NCBI GenBank assembly: GCA_029933365.1
Contig: JAOZOH010000037.1
Coordinates: forward strand, 1-27,025
Source of the DNA: Desulfuromusa sp.
GTDB taxonomy: Bacteria; Desulfobacterota; Desulfuromonadia; Desulfuromonadales; Geopsychrobacteraceae
Direction: 5' to 3'
Length of the DNA: 27,025 nucleotides
Of the stretch, positions 1 to 6,575 are shown in pieces. Position 1 is the first letter of the stretch; each line of letters begins with the position of its first letter. A program made the translations under genes and the position numbers. The notes beneath the pieces were generated by a model, which was not told the origin of the DNA, made no database searches, and saw only the letters and a program-made list of their open reading frames with translations.

Positions 1-413
1 CCGCTCTGCAGACTGGTGTTGCTGATGGTCAGATGAACCCGATTCCGATTATTGCGTTTGCAAAGTTCCAGGAAGTTCAAAAATATCTGACTTTGAGTGG
101 CCATATTTTTGCTCCGTACGTCTGGGTCATGAACAACGATTTCTGGAACAGCCTGACCGACAATGAAAAGTACGTTGTCTCTTATGCTGCCAAGTCTGCG
201 ATTGTTGCCGGTCGTGGCATGGGTCGGGCGATTGAAGCCTCTGATCGGGGCCTTAAGGAACTGTCAAAGAACCTGAAGGTCAACACTCTGACCGCTGCTG
301 AAAAAGCAGAATTCAAGCGGGTGGCAACTCCAGCAGTTAAAAATTTGATCATCGAAAAATTTGGTGCTGATGGCGAAGAATTGCTGAATGCATTTCTTAA
401 AGCTGTCGAGTAA
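1..413 (+). CDS. TRAP transporter solute-binding protein, DctP family (C-terminal part)
   Basis: This is the 3' end of a periplasmic receptor for a tripartite ATP-independent periplasmic (TRAP) transporter, which hands organic acids or related solutes to a DctQM membrane pair. The reading frame is open from the window edge (first full codon at position 3) and begins ALQTGVADGQMNP. This matches the conserved DctP segment ALQTGVVDGQENP that lies about two thirds along the family. A helical C-terminus follows and ends in LLNAFLKAVE. The ATG at 33 is internal, so it is not the start. No dctQ or dctM lies downstream; they must be upstream or elsewhere. A terminator follows directly. The solute cannot be told from this fragment. 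The neighbouring amino-acid-type PLP enzymes make a nitrogenous or dicarboxylic substrate possible, but that is inference. Confidence 0.88.
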   Translation, partial: ALQTGVADGQMNPIPIIAFAKFQEVQKYLTLSGHIFAPYVWVMNNDFWNSLTDNEKYVVSYAAKSAIVAGRGMGRAIEASDRGLKELSKNLKVNTLTAAEKAEFKRVATPAVKNLIIEKFGADGEELLNAFLKAVE

Positions 414-432
414 TCGATAAATAAACTTCTGC

Positions 433-474
433 CTGCCTCCGGAGATGATTTGATCTCTCCAGAGGCAGCTTCTT
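433..474 (+). terminator. Terminator after the TRAP receptor gene
   Basis: An imperfect inverted repeat pairs CTGCCTCC (433-440) and following GGAGA with TCTCC and AGAGGCAG (461-468), and is followed by a short T-rich run (CTTCTTTG). It sits 20 bases after the TRAP receptor stop and about 50 bases before the next start. It therefore probably separates the two transcription units, though the weak U tract may allow read-through. Confidence 0.6.
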
Positions 475-518
475 TGTCGTATCAATGAAAAACTAACGTG
501 TTTGTTGGGGAATGAACC

Positions 519-1694
519 ATGGAGTTTTGTTATCGCTGTAGTCTGTGCAGCAAAACCTTCAAAATTGAACCTGAACTGACCTTGTGTCCGGAATGTTCAA
601 AGGGCCAGCAAGAGGACCAACCTCTGCGTGGTGTATTGGAGGTTGAGCTTCAGGGTTCTGTAGGAAAAGAGTTTAAAAATCTGGATTTGCTACCGGTTGA
701 AGCAGAATATTTCCCCCCGGCTCCAGTAGGTCATACTCCATTGTGGGAACCTGAAAATTTAAGAAAGCAATTTGGTTTTAAGCAACTCACGATCAAAGAT
801 GATGGTGTAAACCCTACCTCATCATTTAAAGATAGAGCGTCTTACCTGGTTTCTGCTTTTGCGAAAAAATTTAAAATTCAGGATATTGCCCTGGCTTCGA
901 CCGGTAATGCAGGTTCTTCAATGGCAGGTATTGGTGCTGCTGCAGGGCAGATGATTACTTTGCTCCTGCCTAAAACAGCTCCTGTGGCAAAGTTGGTTCA
1001 GGCCCTTCAGTATGGAGCCACGGTTTACCGGGTTGATGGATCGTACGATCTGGCCTATGATATTTCCCTTGAGTATTCCCGGAGAAAAGGGGGGATGAAC
1101 CGTAATACGGCTTACAATCCAATGACCATTGAAGGAAAAAAAACGGTATCTCTCGAGTTATACAAACAGCTTGGGAGGGCACCGGATATTGTATTTGTTT
1201 CGGTTGGGGATGGATGTATCCTTTCCGGAGTCTATAAAGGTTTCAGGGATCTGAAGCAGCTGGGAATGATTTCTGAAATTCCAAAAATTATCGGTGTCCA
1301 GGCCGAAAATTCAGACGCCTTGTACAGAGCTTGGACAACTAGAAAGTTTACGGCGATTCCAACCTCCACAGTGGCCGATTCTATTTGTGTCAATGTGCCC
1401 CGTAATGGCCTTCATGCTTTGGCCCAGATAAAAAGATTTAAGGGTGAGATGATGACAGTGACTGATGCTGAGATCATCGCTGCCCAGACAAACCTTTCCG
1501 CAACCACCGGATTATTTACCGAACCAGCTGGCGCAGCGGCTTTTGCCGGTTTTGTCAAAGCTGCTCCTGAACTTGATCCGGATGCGTCGATTGTTATTCT
1601 GACAACCGGAAATGGTTTGAAAGATAGTGTCTCCGCGCAGCTGGGTATCAGTATGCCGGAAACCTTAATTACCTCAGTTGATGATATTTTATAA
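519..1694 (+). CDS. Threonine synthase-like PLP enzyme with N-terminal zinc ribbon
   Basis: A fold-type II PLP enzyme of 391 residues in the threonine synthase family, which normally converts O-phosphohomoserine to threonine. The N-terminus has a zinc-ribbon pattern (C7-x2-C10 and C23-x2-C26). The PLP lysine is K104 in NPTSSFKDRAS, where most threonine synthases have NPTGSFKDR. The substrate loop STGNAGSS is near residue 128 and the phosphate loop is VGDGCILSG near 237. The start has GGGGAA about eight bases upstream. It is 13 bases upstream of a second fold-type II PLP enzyme and in the same unit as a YgeW-type carbamoyltransferase, not near hom or thrB. A catabolic or beta-elimination/replacement role (diaminopropionate- or cysteate-synthase-like) is therefore as possible as genuine threonine synthesis. 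The family call is firm; the reaction is not. Confidence 0.78.
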   Translation: MEFCYRCSLCSKTFKIEPELTLCPECSKGQQEDQPLRGVLEVELQGSVGKEFKNLDLLPVEAEYFPPAPVGHTPLWEPENLRKQFGFKQLTIKDDGVNPTSSFKDRASYLVSAFAKKFKIQDIALASTGNAGSSMAGIGAAAGQMITLLLPKTAPVAKLVQALQYGATVYRVDGSYDLAYDISLEYSRRKGGMNRNTAYNPMTIEGKKTVSLELYKQLGRAPDIVFVSVGDGCILSGVYKGFRDLKQLGMISEIPKIIGVQAENSDALYRAWTTRKFTAIPTSTVADSICVNVPRNGLHALAQIKRFKGEMMTVTDAEIIAAQTNLSATTGLFTEPAGAAAFAGFVKAAPELDPDASIVILTTGNGLKDSVSAQLGISMPETLITSVDDIL

Positions 1695-1707
1695 AAAGGA
1701 TTGACCC

Positions 1708-3168
1708 GTGATCGATTTAACTTTGCACGCAGATATTTTAGAAAAAAATATTGCCTATTGTCGGGAAAAGGGGATAACCCTCCCCACCTTTGAGATGATG
1801 AGACATCCGGAAAAGGTTCCAGAAAAGGTGAAGAAAAAACTGAAAAATACCGGGTTATGGGATGTTGACTCGGCTAACCTCTATCGAATTACCTGGAATA
1901 ATCAGCCGCAGGAATCGGGAGGACTGTTTGGTGGGGTCAACCATTTTTTGTTGCCACCGGAACTGACTGGCTGCAAAGCAACTATCATCATGTTGGCGGG
2001 TCGCTGGTTTCCCACCGGGGCGCATAAGGTGGGGGCTACCTATGGTTGCCTGGCTCCCGAGCTGGTGACCGGGCAGTTTGATCCACAAAAGACCAAAGCG
2101 GTCTGGCCCTCCACCGGCAACTATTGTCGTGGTGGCGCCTATATTTCAGCCCTGTTGGCTTGTAATGCAATTGCTATTCTACCGGAAGAGATGTCCAAAG
2201 AGCGCTTTGAGTGGCTGAATACGATTGCTGGAGAGGTGATTGCAACTCCGGGTTGTGAATCCAATGTCAAAGAGATTTTTGATAAATGTTGGGAACTGAG
2301 AAAGTCAGGTGAGGATCTAAAAATCTTCAACCAGTTTGACGAGATGGGCAATCCCATGTGGCACTATGCTGTAACCGGTCAGGCGATCGAAACTTTACTG
2401 GAACAATATCTGACCGAGGGAAAACGATTTGCTGGTTATGTTTCTTCTTCCGGTTCTGGTGGGACGTTGGCCGCTGGGTACTATCTAAAACAGAAATATC
2501 CACGTTCCCAGATTGTTGCTGCTGAAGCACTACAATGTGCGACTCTTCTTTACAATGGATTCGGCGCACATCGCATCGAAGGAATCGGTGATAAACATGT
2601 TCCCTGGGTGCATAATTGTAAAGAGACCGACTTTGTGGTTGCTGTTGATGATGAAGTTCCGATGCGAGCTCTGCGGCTTTTTAATGAATCAGTGGGCAGA
2701 AAAGCGCTGATCAGTAATGGTGTCGATGCAGATTTAGCTGGGCAGTTGGATCTGCTGGGTATCTCCGGTATTGGCAACATGGTAGCTGCGATCAAATACG
2801 CAAAATACAACGAACTGACCGAAGACGATTATGTTGTTTCTATTGCAACTGATTCCATGCAGCTTTACGCATCCAGACTTGGTGAACTTGAGCAGGAAAG
2901 GGGTGCCTACACGGAGGCTGATGCTCAGAGGGATATTGAGATGCTTGATTCAATCGGGATAGATCATACCAAGGAGCTCTCCTATTACGATAAAAAGACG
3001 GTCCATAATCTGAAATATTATACCTGGGTTGAGCAACAGGGGAGAGATGTTCAGGAATTGAACGACCAATGGTACGACCATGATAATTATTGGTACTCCA
3101 TGTTCGACCAGGTTGATGCCATTGATGAGCTGATTACCGATTTCAATGCCCGGGTTGGATTACTGTAG
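1708..3168 (+). CDS. Fold-type II PLP-dependent enzyme, YgeW-associated, function unknown
   Basis: A protein of 486 residues in the tryptophan synthase beta / cysteine synthase superfamily. K107 in PTGAHKVGA is the likely Schiff-base lysine. PSTGNYCRGG (134-143) resembles the substrate carboxylate-binding loop, and SSSGSGGTLAAG (246-257) is the glycine-rich phosphate loop. It is longer than diaminopropionate ammonia-lyase YgeX (about 400 residues) and does not resemble it closely as I recall it. The C-terminal 90 or so residues are acidic and aromatic (WYDHDNYWYSMFDQ) and look like an extra module. The start is GTG-free ATG at 1708 with AAAGGA upstream, 13 bases after the threonine-synthase-like gene, so the two are co-transcribed. 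Deamination or beta-elimination of an amino acid that feeds the downstream carbamoyltransferase would fit, but the substrate is not visible in the sequence. Confidence 0.75.
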   Translation: MIDLTLHADILEKNIAYCREKGITLPTFEMMRHPEKVPEKVKKKLKNTGLWDVDSANLYRITWNNQPQESGGLFGGVNHFLLPPELTGCKATIIMLAGRWFPTGAHKVGATYGCLAPELVTGQFDPQKTKAVWPSTGNYCRGGAYISALLACNAIAILPEEMSKERFEWLNTIAGEVIATPGCESNVKEIFDKCWELRKSGEDLKIFNQFDEMGNPMWHYAVTGQAIETLLEQYLTEGKRFAGYVSSSGSGGTLAAGYYLKQKYPRSQIVAAEALQCATLLYNGFGAHRIEGIGDKHVPWVHNCKETDFVVAVDDEVPMRALRLFNESVGRKALISNGVDADLAGQLDLLGISGIGNMVAAIKYAKYNELTEDDYVVSIATDSMQLYASRLGELEQERGAYTEADAQRDIEMLDSIGIDHTKELSYYDKKTVHNLKYYTWVEQQGRDVQELNDQWYDHDNYWYSMFDQVDAIDELITDFNARVGLL

Positions 3169-3200
3169 AATAACTATCGTTTGGAATTTCACAACCAGAA

Positions 3201-3371
3201 TCCTAGGAGGCTGTCGGGCTTGATGAATCGTAGCGAGAAATTAGCTGGTTGAGGGCAGATTTTTGTAGATTTAAGAGCGAATAGCACCGCTATTTGTCGA
3301 AAACATACGGAAATATGAACCAACCAGATAAATTCGCAGTAGATTCTTGTTAAGCCCGACATCCATCCTAG
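3201..3371 (+). mobile_element. Foldback MITE-like element
   Basis: About 170 bp without a coding frame of its own. Near the two ends is an exact 10-bp inverted repeat: TGTCGGGCTT at 3212-3221 and AAGCCCGACA at 3352-3361. The interior is also nearly palindromic. GAATC...CTGGTTG on the left reappears inverted on the right, and the centre is AATAGC-ACC-GCTATT. The whole element could fold into one long imperfect hairpin. TCCTAG occurs as a direct repeat at both edges (3201-3206 and 3366-3371) and could be a target-site duplication. It lies between the second PLP gene and ygeW and ends at the ygeW ribosome-binding site. No transposase is nearby, so it would be a non-autonomous element. Confidence 0.65.
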
Positions 3372-3383
3372 ATGGAGAACAAC

Positions 3384-4580
3384 ATGGACATGGCTCGTAT
3401 TGAAGAACAGATAAAGCAATTAGTACAACTTGACTCTGCCGGCATGTACCTTGATGATTTTCTGCTGACCTGGGATCGTAGTGCTGACGAAATTGCTGCA
3501 ACTTTCAAAGTGGCGACAATTTTGCGAGATCTGCGGAAAAACAATATCTCTTCCCGAGTGTTTGATAGCGGGCTCGCAGTGTCACTGTTCCGGGATAATT
3601 CCACCCGAACTCGATTCAGTTATGCAAGTGCCAGCAATATGCTGGGGCTTGAAGTACAAGATCTTGATGAAGGAAAGTCCCAGATCGCTCATGGGGAAAC
3701 GGTACGAGAGACCGCCAACATGGTTTCTTTCATGGCCGATGTCATTGGCATCAGGGACGATATGTACATTGGGAAGGGCAATGCCTATATGCGTGAAGTC
3801 GCTGCATCTGTCAGTCAGGGATACGCAGCAGGACTTCTTGAGCAGCGGCCGACCCTGGTCAACTTGCAGTGCGATATTGACCATCCGACCCAGTCGATGG
3901 CTGATGCTCTGCACCTGATTCAATATTTTGGTGGCTTGGATAAGTTGAAAGGTAAAAAGATTGCCATGTCCTGGGCTTATTCTCCCTCTTATGGCAAACC
4001 CTTATCGGTTCCACAGGGGGTTATCGGTCTGATGACCCGTTTTGGGATGGATGTTATTCTCGCTCATCCGGAAGGCTATGAAGTGATGCCGGAAGTTGAA
4101 GCAGTCGCGCATAAAAATGCTGCAGAATCGGGTGGATCTTTCACTAAAACCGGATCTATGGCAGAAGCATTTGCTGATGCGGATATTGTTTACCCGAAAA
4201 GCTGGGCCCCATTTAACGCTATGGAACAGCGTACAGATCTCTACGGAAATGGTGATTTTGCTGAAATTAAATCTCTGGAAAAAGAACTTCTGGCTCAGAA
4301 TGCCAATTTTAAGGATTGGCAATGTACAGAGGAATTAATGGCTCAAACCAAAGATAAAAGTGCTCTTTATATGCATTGCCTGCCTGCAGATATTACCGGG
4401 GTTAGCTGTCAACAAGGTGAAGTTGCCGCATCGGTCTTTGATCGCTATCGGGAACCACTATACTTTGAAGCCAGTTACAAGCCCTACATCATTGCTGCCA
4501 TGATTTTTTTGGCAAAGTTCAAAAATCCGGCAGAAAAATTATCTCAGCTTGTACAGCAGAAGAGGCCAAGAATCTTTTAA
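3384..4580 (+). CDS. ygeW: Knotted carbamoyltransferase, YgeW family
   Basis: A transcarbamylase of 398 residues that closely resembles E. coli YgeW, as I recall that sequence, over its whole length. Shared segments include FRDNSTRTRFSYASA, DEGKSQIAHGETVRETANM, NLQCDIDHPTQSMAD and MHCLPADI. Carbamoyl-phosphate-binding STRTR is at 73-77, HPTQ at 167-170 and HCLP at 331-334. YgeW has been described as a knotted, probably catabolic transcarbamylase and occurs in anaerobic purine/urate and diaminopropionate utilisation clusters of enterobacteria and clostridia. Its natural substrate is not settled. The ATG at 3384 is chosen because GGAGA lies five bases upstream; an in-frame ATG at 3372 has no such site. 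The foldback element separates it from the PLP genes. A carbamate kinase, expected if it runs towards carbamoyl phosphate, is not in the window. Confidence 0.9.
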   Translation: MDMARIEEQIKQLVQLDSAGMYLDDFLLTWDRSADEIAATFKVATILRDLRKNNISSRVFDSGLAVSLFRDNSTRTRFSYASASNMLGLEVQDLDEGKSQIAHGETVRETANMVSFMADVIGIRDDMYIGKGNAYMREVAASVSQGYAAGLLEQRPTLVNLQCDIDHPTQSMADALHLIQYFGGLDKLKGKKIAMSWAYSPSYGKPLSVPQGVIGLMTRFGMDVILAHPEGYEVMPEVEAVAHKNAAESGGSFTKTGSMAEAFADADIVYPKSWAPFNAMEQRTDLYGNGDFAEIKSLEKELLAQNANFKDWQCTEELMAQTKDKSALYMHCLPADITGVSCQQGEVAASVFDRYREPLYFEASYKPYIIAAMIFLAKFKNPAEKLSQLVQQKRPRIF

Positions 4581-4656
4581 ATCAGCAGCAAATGCATACT
4601 ATGACCCAGTACAACCACCAATAAGGATGTAAAACCCGCTAGGCATAATGAATTCA

Positions 4657-4692
4657 AAACCGCCACCTTAGGTCAGGAGTGGCGGTTTCATT
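4657..4692 (+). terminator. Terminator after ygeW
   Basis: A perfect 10-bp stem, AAACCGCCAC (4657-4666) with GTGGCGGTTT (4679-4688), has a 12-base loop and ends in a TTTCATTTC tail. It lies 76 bases after the ygeW stop and closes that transcription unit. Confidence 0.85.
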
Positions 4693-4908
4693 TCTTACTA
4701 GTCCTGAAAAAACAGTCGGTTCGGATGAGGCTACTTTGTCAAAAGTGATCCGCTGATTTTTGATGGACATAAAAAACTCCGAATCGACGTTGAGGCGAAG
4801 CTTCATCTTTATAACTCAAAACTGTCTATTGCTCTGAGTGCAATACGTTTGCGTATAACCATCGGTTTTTTGGAAAGGAGAATGTTCGTTTTGCCATAGA
4901 CCACACTC
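4693..4908. other. Gene-free stretch between ygeW and the 4998 gene
   Basis: The gap from 4581 to 4997 is 417 bases. Apart from the ygeW terminator and the leader structure at 4909-4976, I find no open frame with a ribosome-binding site, no RNA gene and no repeat family in it. A short inverted repeat, ATTGC...GCAAT, lies near 4829-4845. I could not place a convincing -35/-10 pair for the downstream gene. Confidence 0.5.
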
Positions 4909-4976
4909 AAATGACTGCTCCGGGGTAGAAACTCTTGCTTCAACCTGGTTAATCGGTTAGTTTCGGGCAGTCATTT
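4909..4976 (+). promoter_or_regulatory. Structured 5' leader of the 4998 gene
   Basis: Three nested inverted repeats can stack into one long hairpin. The outer stem pairs AAATGACTGC (4909-4918) with GCAGTCATTT (4967-4976), ten exact base pairs. The middle stem pairs GAAACT (4928-4933) with AGTTTC (4959-4964). The inner stem pairs AACC (4942-4945) with GGTT (4955-4958). The element ends nine bases before the AAGGA ribosome-binding site of the next gene. There is no U tract, so it is not an ordinary terminator. It matches no riboswitch class that I recognise. It could be a cis-regulatory leader, a protein-binding site or a small RNA. Confidence 0.4.
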
Positions 4977-4997
4977 CCTCTGTTAAGGATATATAAA

Positions 4998-5456
4998 GTG
5001 AAAAAAGAACTGAAAAAATTTATTATTTACGTGATTGTTGTTTTTGTGATTGGACTTTCATCTTATTATTTCTATGGGTCATATCAGTCGTCTCTGTATG
5101 ATGGTAGAGTCACTCCTTATATCCAGGAAGTCTTACCGAAAATATCGACATGGGATCCAGAGATAGTTAAGCAATGTATGGCAGCAGAGGTTCTGAAAAC
5201 TGTTACGGATGAAAATCTGCAAAATATTATGGGGGCGCTGGCTCAAATAGGGGAACTTCAGAGCATCGGGGAGATGACATTCAAAAAGAAAGCAACTGGC
5301 GGAGCTGGTGATTTGGTGCAAGAACCAGTTATTACCTATACAGTGAACGCTCAATACTCAAGCGGAGAAGTAAAGGTAACCATCAGTCTTCTGGATAAGG
5401 GGGACTCTTACAAGGTTTACCACTTCAATTTTGAATCTGAGGCACTGTTTAAATAA
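4998..5456 (+). CDS. Membrane-anchored protein of unknown function
   Basis: A protein of 152 residues with a GTG start and AAGGA eight bases upstream (4985-4989). The lysine-rich N-terminus (KKELKKF) is followed by one hydrophobic segment, about residues 9-28 (IIYVIVVFVIGLSSYYFYG). This indicates an N-in, C-out inner-membrane anchor or uncleaved signal. The remaining 120 or so residues are polar and should lie in the periplasm. The last 50 look like a beta-rich fold (EPVITYTVNAQYSSGEVKVTISLLD), reminiscent of small periplasmic NTF2- or cystatin-like domains, but I do not recognise a named family. There is no lipobox or active-site motif. It is monocistronic between two terminators, with a structured leader upstream. 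Confidence 0.75.
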   Translation: MKKELKKFIIYVIVVFVIGLSSYYFYGSYQSSLYDGRVTPYIQEVLPKISTWDPEIVKQCMAAEVLKTVTDENLQNIMGALAQIGELQSIGEMTFKKKATGGAGDLVQEPVITYTVNAQYSSGEVKVTISLLDKGDSYKVYHFNFESEALFK

Positions 5457-5477
5457 TTGTTGAGATGCTGACGTTGT

Positions 5478-5515
5478 AAAAAGGCCACTCTACGGTGTTG
5501 TAGAACGGCCTTTTT
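5478..5515. terminator. Two-way terminator between the 4998 gene and the stress protein
   Basis: AAAAAGGCC (5478-5486) pairs with GGCCTTTTT (5507-5515), with an inner CTAC/GTAG stem. A-rich and T-rich flanks make it work in both directions. It lies between the stop of the plus-strand 4998 gene and the stop of the convergent minus-strand universal stress protein. Confidence 0.85.
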
Positions 5516-5566
5516 GCTTGGTCCTCTTATTCCTTTTTATGCAACCATCCTTGATAAAGATTTAAA

Positions 5567-6055
5567 CTATTTTGGGAGTGGCACAACAAATACTGGTCGA
5601 GTTGATTTTTTCAGTACTTTTTCGGCAACACTTCCCAGAAAAGCCTGTTCAATTACCCCTTTTCCATGAGTTCCCATAACAATCAAATCCACATCCAATC
5701 GCTCAGCAGTCTCTAAGATTTTGATGACCGGATGGCCGATTGCAACCTCTGCCCCGGCAAAACGGGCTAAATCTTCAGGAAAATTTGCCAGCTCTTTTTT
5801 CGCAAAATCGTCCAAATCCTCTACTAATTTGTTCTTGGCTTCATCCAGATGACTTTGCTCAAGTTCTTCCAGTTTATCTGCTCCCAGCATTGAAGAGATA
5901 TACCCGCGCATGGAGGAATCGACCTGTGGAAGTACGTGTAGCAGATAAATCTTCGCATCATTGCGCCGACCAAGCATAACCGCGTGTTTAAACGCAAATT
6001 CGGCATTGGGAGTAAGGTCCGTGGGCACCAGAATTTTTTTGTAAAATGGCAGCAT
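5567..6055 (-). CDS. Universal stress protein, UspA family
   Basis: A protein of 162 residues with one Usp domain. It begins LPFYKKILVPTDLTPNAEFAFKHA, the usual first strand and helix. Near the end is the ATP-binding signature G-2x-G-9x-G-S (GTHGKGVIEQAFLGSVAEKV), followed by TRPVFVVP. Proteins of this class bind ATP, dimerise in the cytoplasm and support survival under starvation or respiratory stress; direct targets are generally unknown. The start at 6055 is preferred because AGAGGTG lies five bases upstream. A longer in-frame start at 6106 would add 17 residues with no homology and no good ribosome-binding site. It is transcribed divergently from the selenocysteine rhodanese operon and shares that intergenic region, so the two may respond to a common signal. 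Confidence 0.93.
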   Translation of the reverse strand: MLPFYKKILVPTDLTPNAEFAFKHAVMLGRRNDAKIYLLHVLPQVDSSMRGYISSMLGADKLEELEQSHLDEAKNKLVEDLDDFAKKELANFPEDLARFAGAEVAIGHPVIKILETAERLDVDLIVMGTHGKGVIEQAFLGSVAEKVLKKSTRPVFVVPLPK

Positions 6056-6150
6056 AATTACACCTCTGTCAGAAAGTGGGTTGATAAACAGTAAAACTTT
6101 CAGCAAGAATTTCTTTTACAAAGATTATAGCTTATTTTCTGCTGATTGCA

Positions 6151-6179
6151 TTTACTTGTTAGGAATGAAATTCTAAAAT
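6151..6179 (+). promoter_or_regulatory. Candidate sigma-70 promoter of the rhodanese/radical SAM operon
   Basis: TTTACT (6151-6156) and TAAAAT (6174-6179) are separated by 17 bases, the optimal spacing. The -10 matches five of six consensus bases and the -35 four of six. The transcript would start near 6186, giving a leader of about 33 bases before the ATG at 6219. The region is AT-rich and shared with the divergent stress protein gene. Confidence 0.5.
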
Positions 6180-6218
6180 GGCGTCGTTAGCAATTTATCA
6201 AAATTGAAGGAAAATACG

Positions 6219-6575
6219 ATGCGAAGAGAGTATAAACAGATAAAAAGTGCCGATGTTCCTGAACTGTTGCAACGAGGGGCGGCAATTATTGATGTTCGTC
6301 GTCTAGAAGAGTGGCAAGCAACTGGAATTGTTGAGGGAAGCCAGCTATTAACGTTTTTTGACGAGCAGGGGAACAGTCAACCGGAAAGGTGGTTGCAACA
6401 ACTCAATTTATTGGTTTCCTCTGATGGTCCTCTGGTTCTTATTTGACGTACTGGTCTGCGGACCAGGTTGGTCTGCGAATACCTGCTTGAAGTGACTCCG
6501 CGTGAAGACATCTATAACATTTCGGATGGAATTTTTGGTTGGCTGGCTGAAGGATTACCAGTCACATTGCCATGA
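6219..6575 (+). CDS. Selenocysteine-containing rhodanese-like sulfurtransferase (UGA-76 read as Sec)
   Basis: A single-domain rhodanese of 118 residues if the in-frame TGA at 6444-6446 is decoded as selenocysteine. Before it are SADVPELLQRG, IIDVRRLEEW and ATGIVEGS. After it the same frame continues RTGLRTRLVCEYLL, then YNISDGIFGWLAEGLPV, the usual rhodanese end. The TGA occupies exactly the catalytic cysteine position of the C-R-T-G-x-R loop (residue 76). An SECIS-like hairpin follows (6458-6476). The stop at 6573-6575 overlaps the next ATG as ATGA, so the full-length frame is the one kept by gene order. The start at 6219 has AAGGA seven bases upstream; a TTG at 6204 has none. Rhodaneses carry sulfane sulfur on this residue, so Sec would give a more nucleophilic selenenylsulfide or perselenide site. 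A stop-respecting reading yields only a 75-residue fragment without an active site. Confidence 0.85.
6458..6476 (+). promoter_or_regulatory. Bacterial SECIS-like hairpin for UGA-76
   Basis: GCGGACCA (6458-6465) pairs with TGGTCTGC (6469-6476), eight pairs including one G-U. The apical loop is GGU (6466-6468). The stem begins 11 bases after the UGA, and the first loop G is the 20th base after it. This fits the bSECIS rules as I know them: a G in the first two loop positions, and the loop about 16-37 bases downstream. The 11-base spacing equals that in E. coli fdhF. SelB would bind the loop to deliver Sec-tRNA. Confidence 0.75.

Noticed and set aside
3372..3383. ATG at 3372 as the ygeW start
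   Set aside because: No Shine-Dalgarno upstream, and it overlaps the GGAGA that serves the ATG at 3384.
3189..3501. Minus-strand frames of about 76 codons over the ygeW upstream region
   Set aside because: They run through the palindromic MITE-like element and the start of ygeW, and show no homology or ribosome-binding site.
4909..4976. Cyclic-di-GMP (GEMM) or other known riboswitch
   Set aside because: The conserved GEMM loop sequences are not present; only a generic hairpin is supported.
6204..6446. An 80-codon frame starting TTG at 6204 and ending at TGA 6446 as a complete small gene
   Set aside because: The conserved rhodanese sequence continues in the same frame past the TGA, the ribosome-binding site points to ATG 6219, and a bSECIS-like hairpin follows the TGA.
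6444..6446. Nonsense mutation or frameshift making the rhodanese a pseudogene
   Set aside because: No frame change, intact sequence on both sides, the stop falls precisely on the catalytic Cys codon, and the distal stop is coupled to the next gene. A true mutation remains possible but is less likely.
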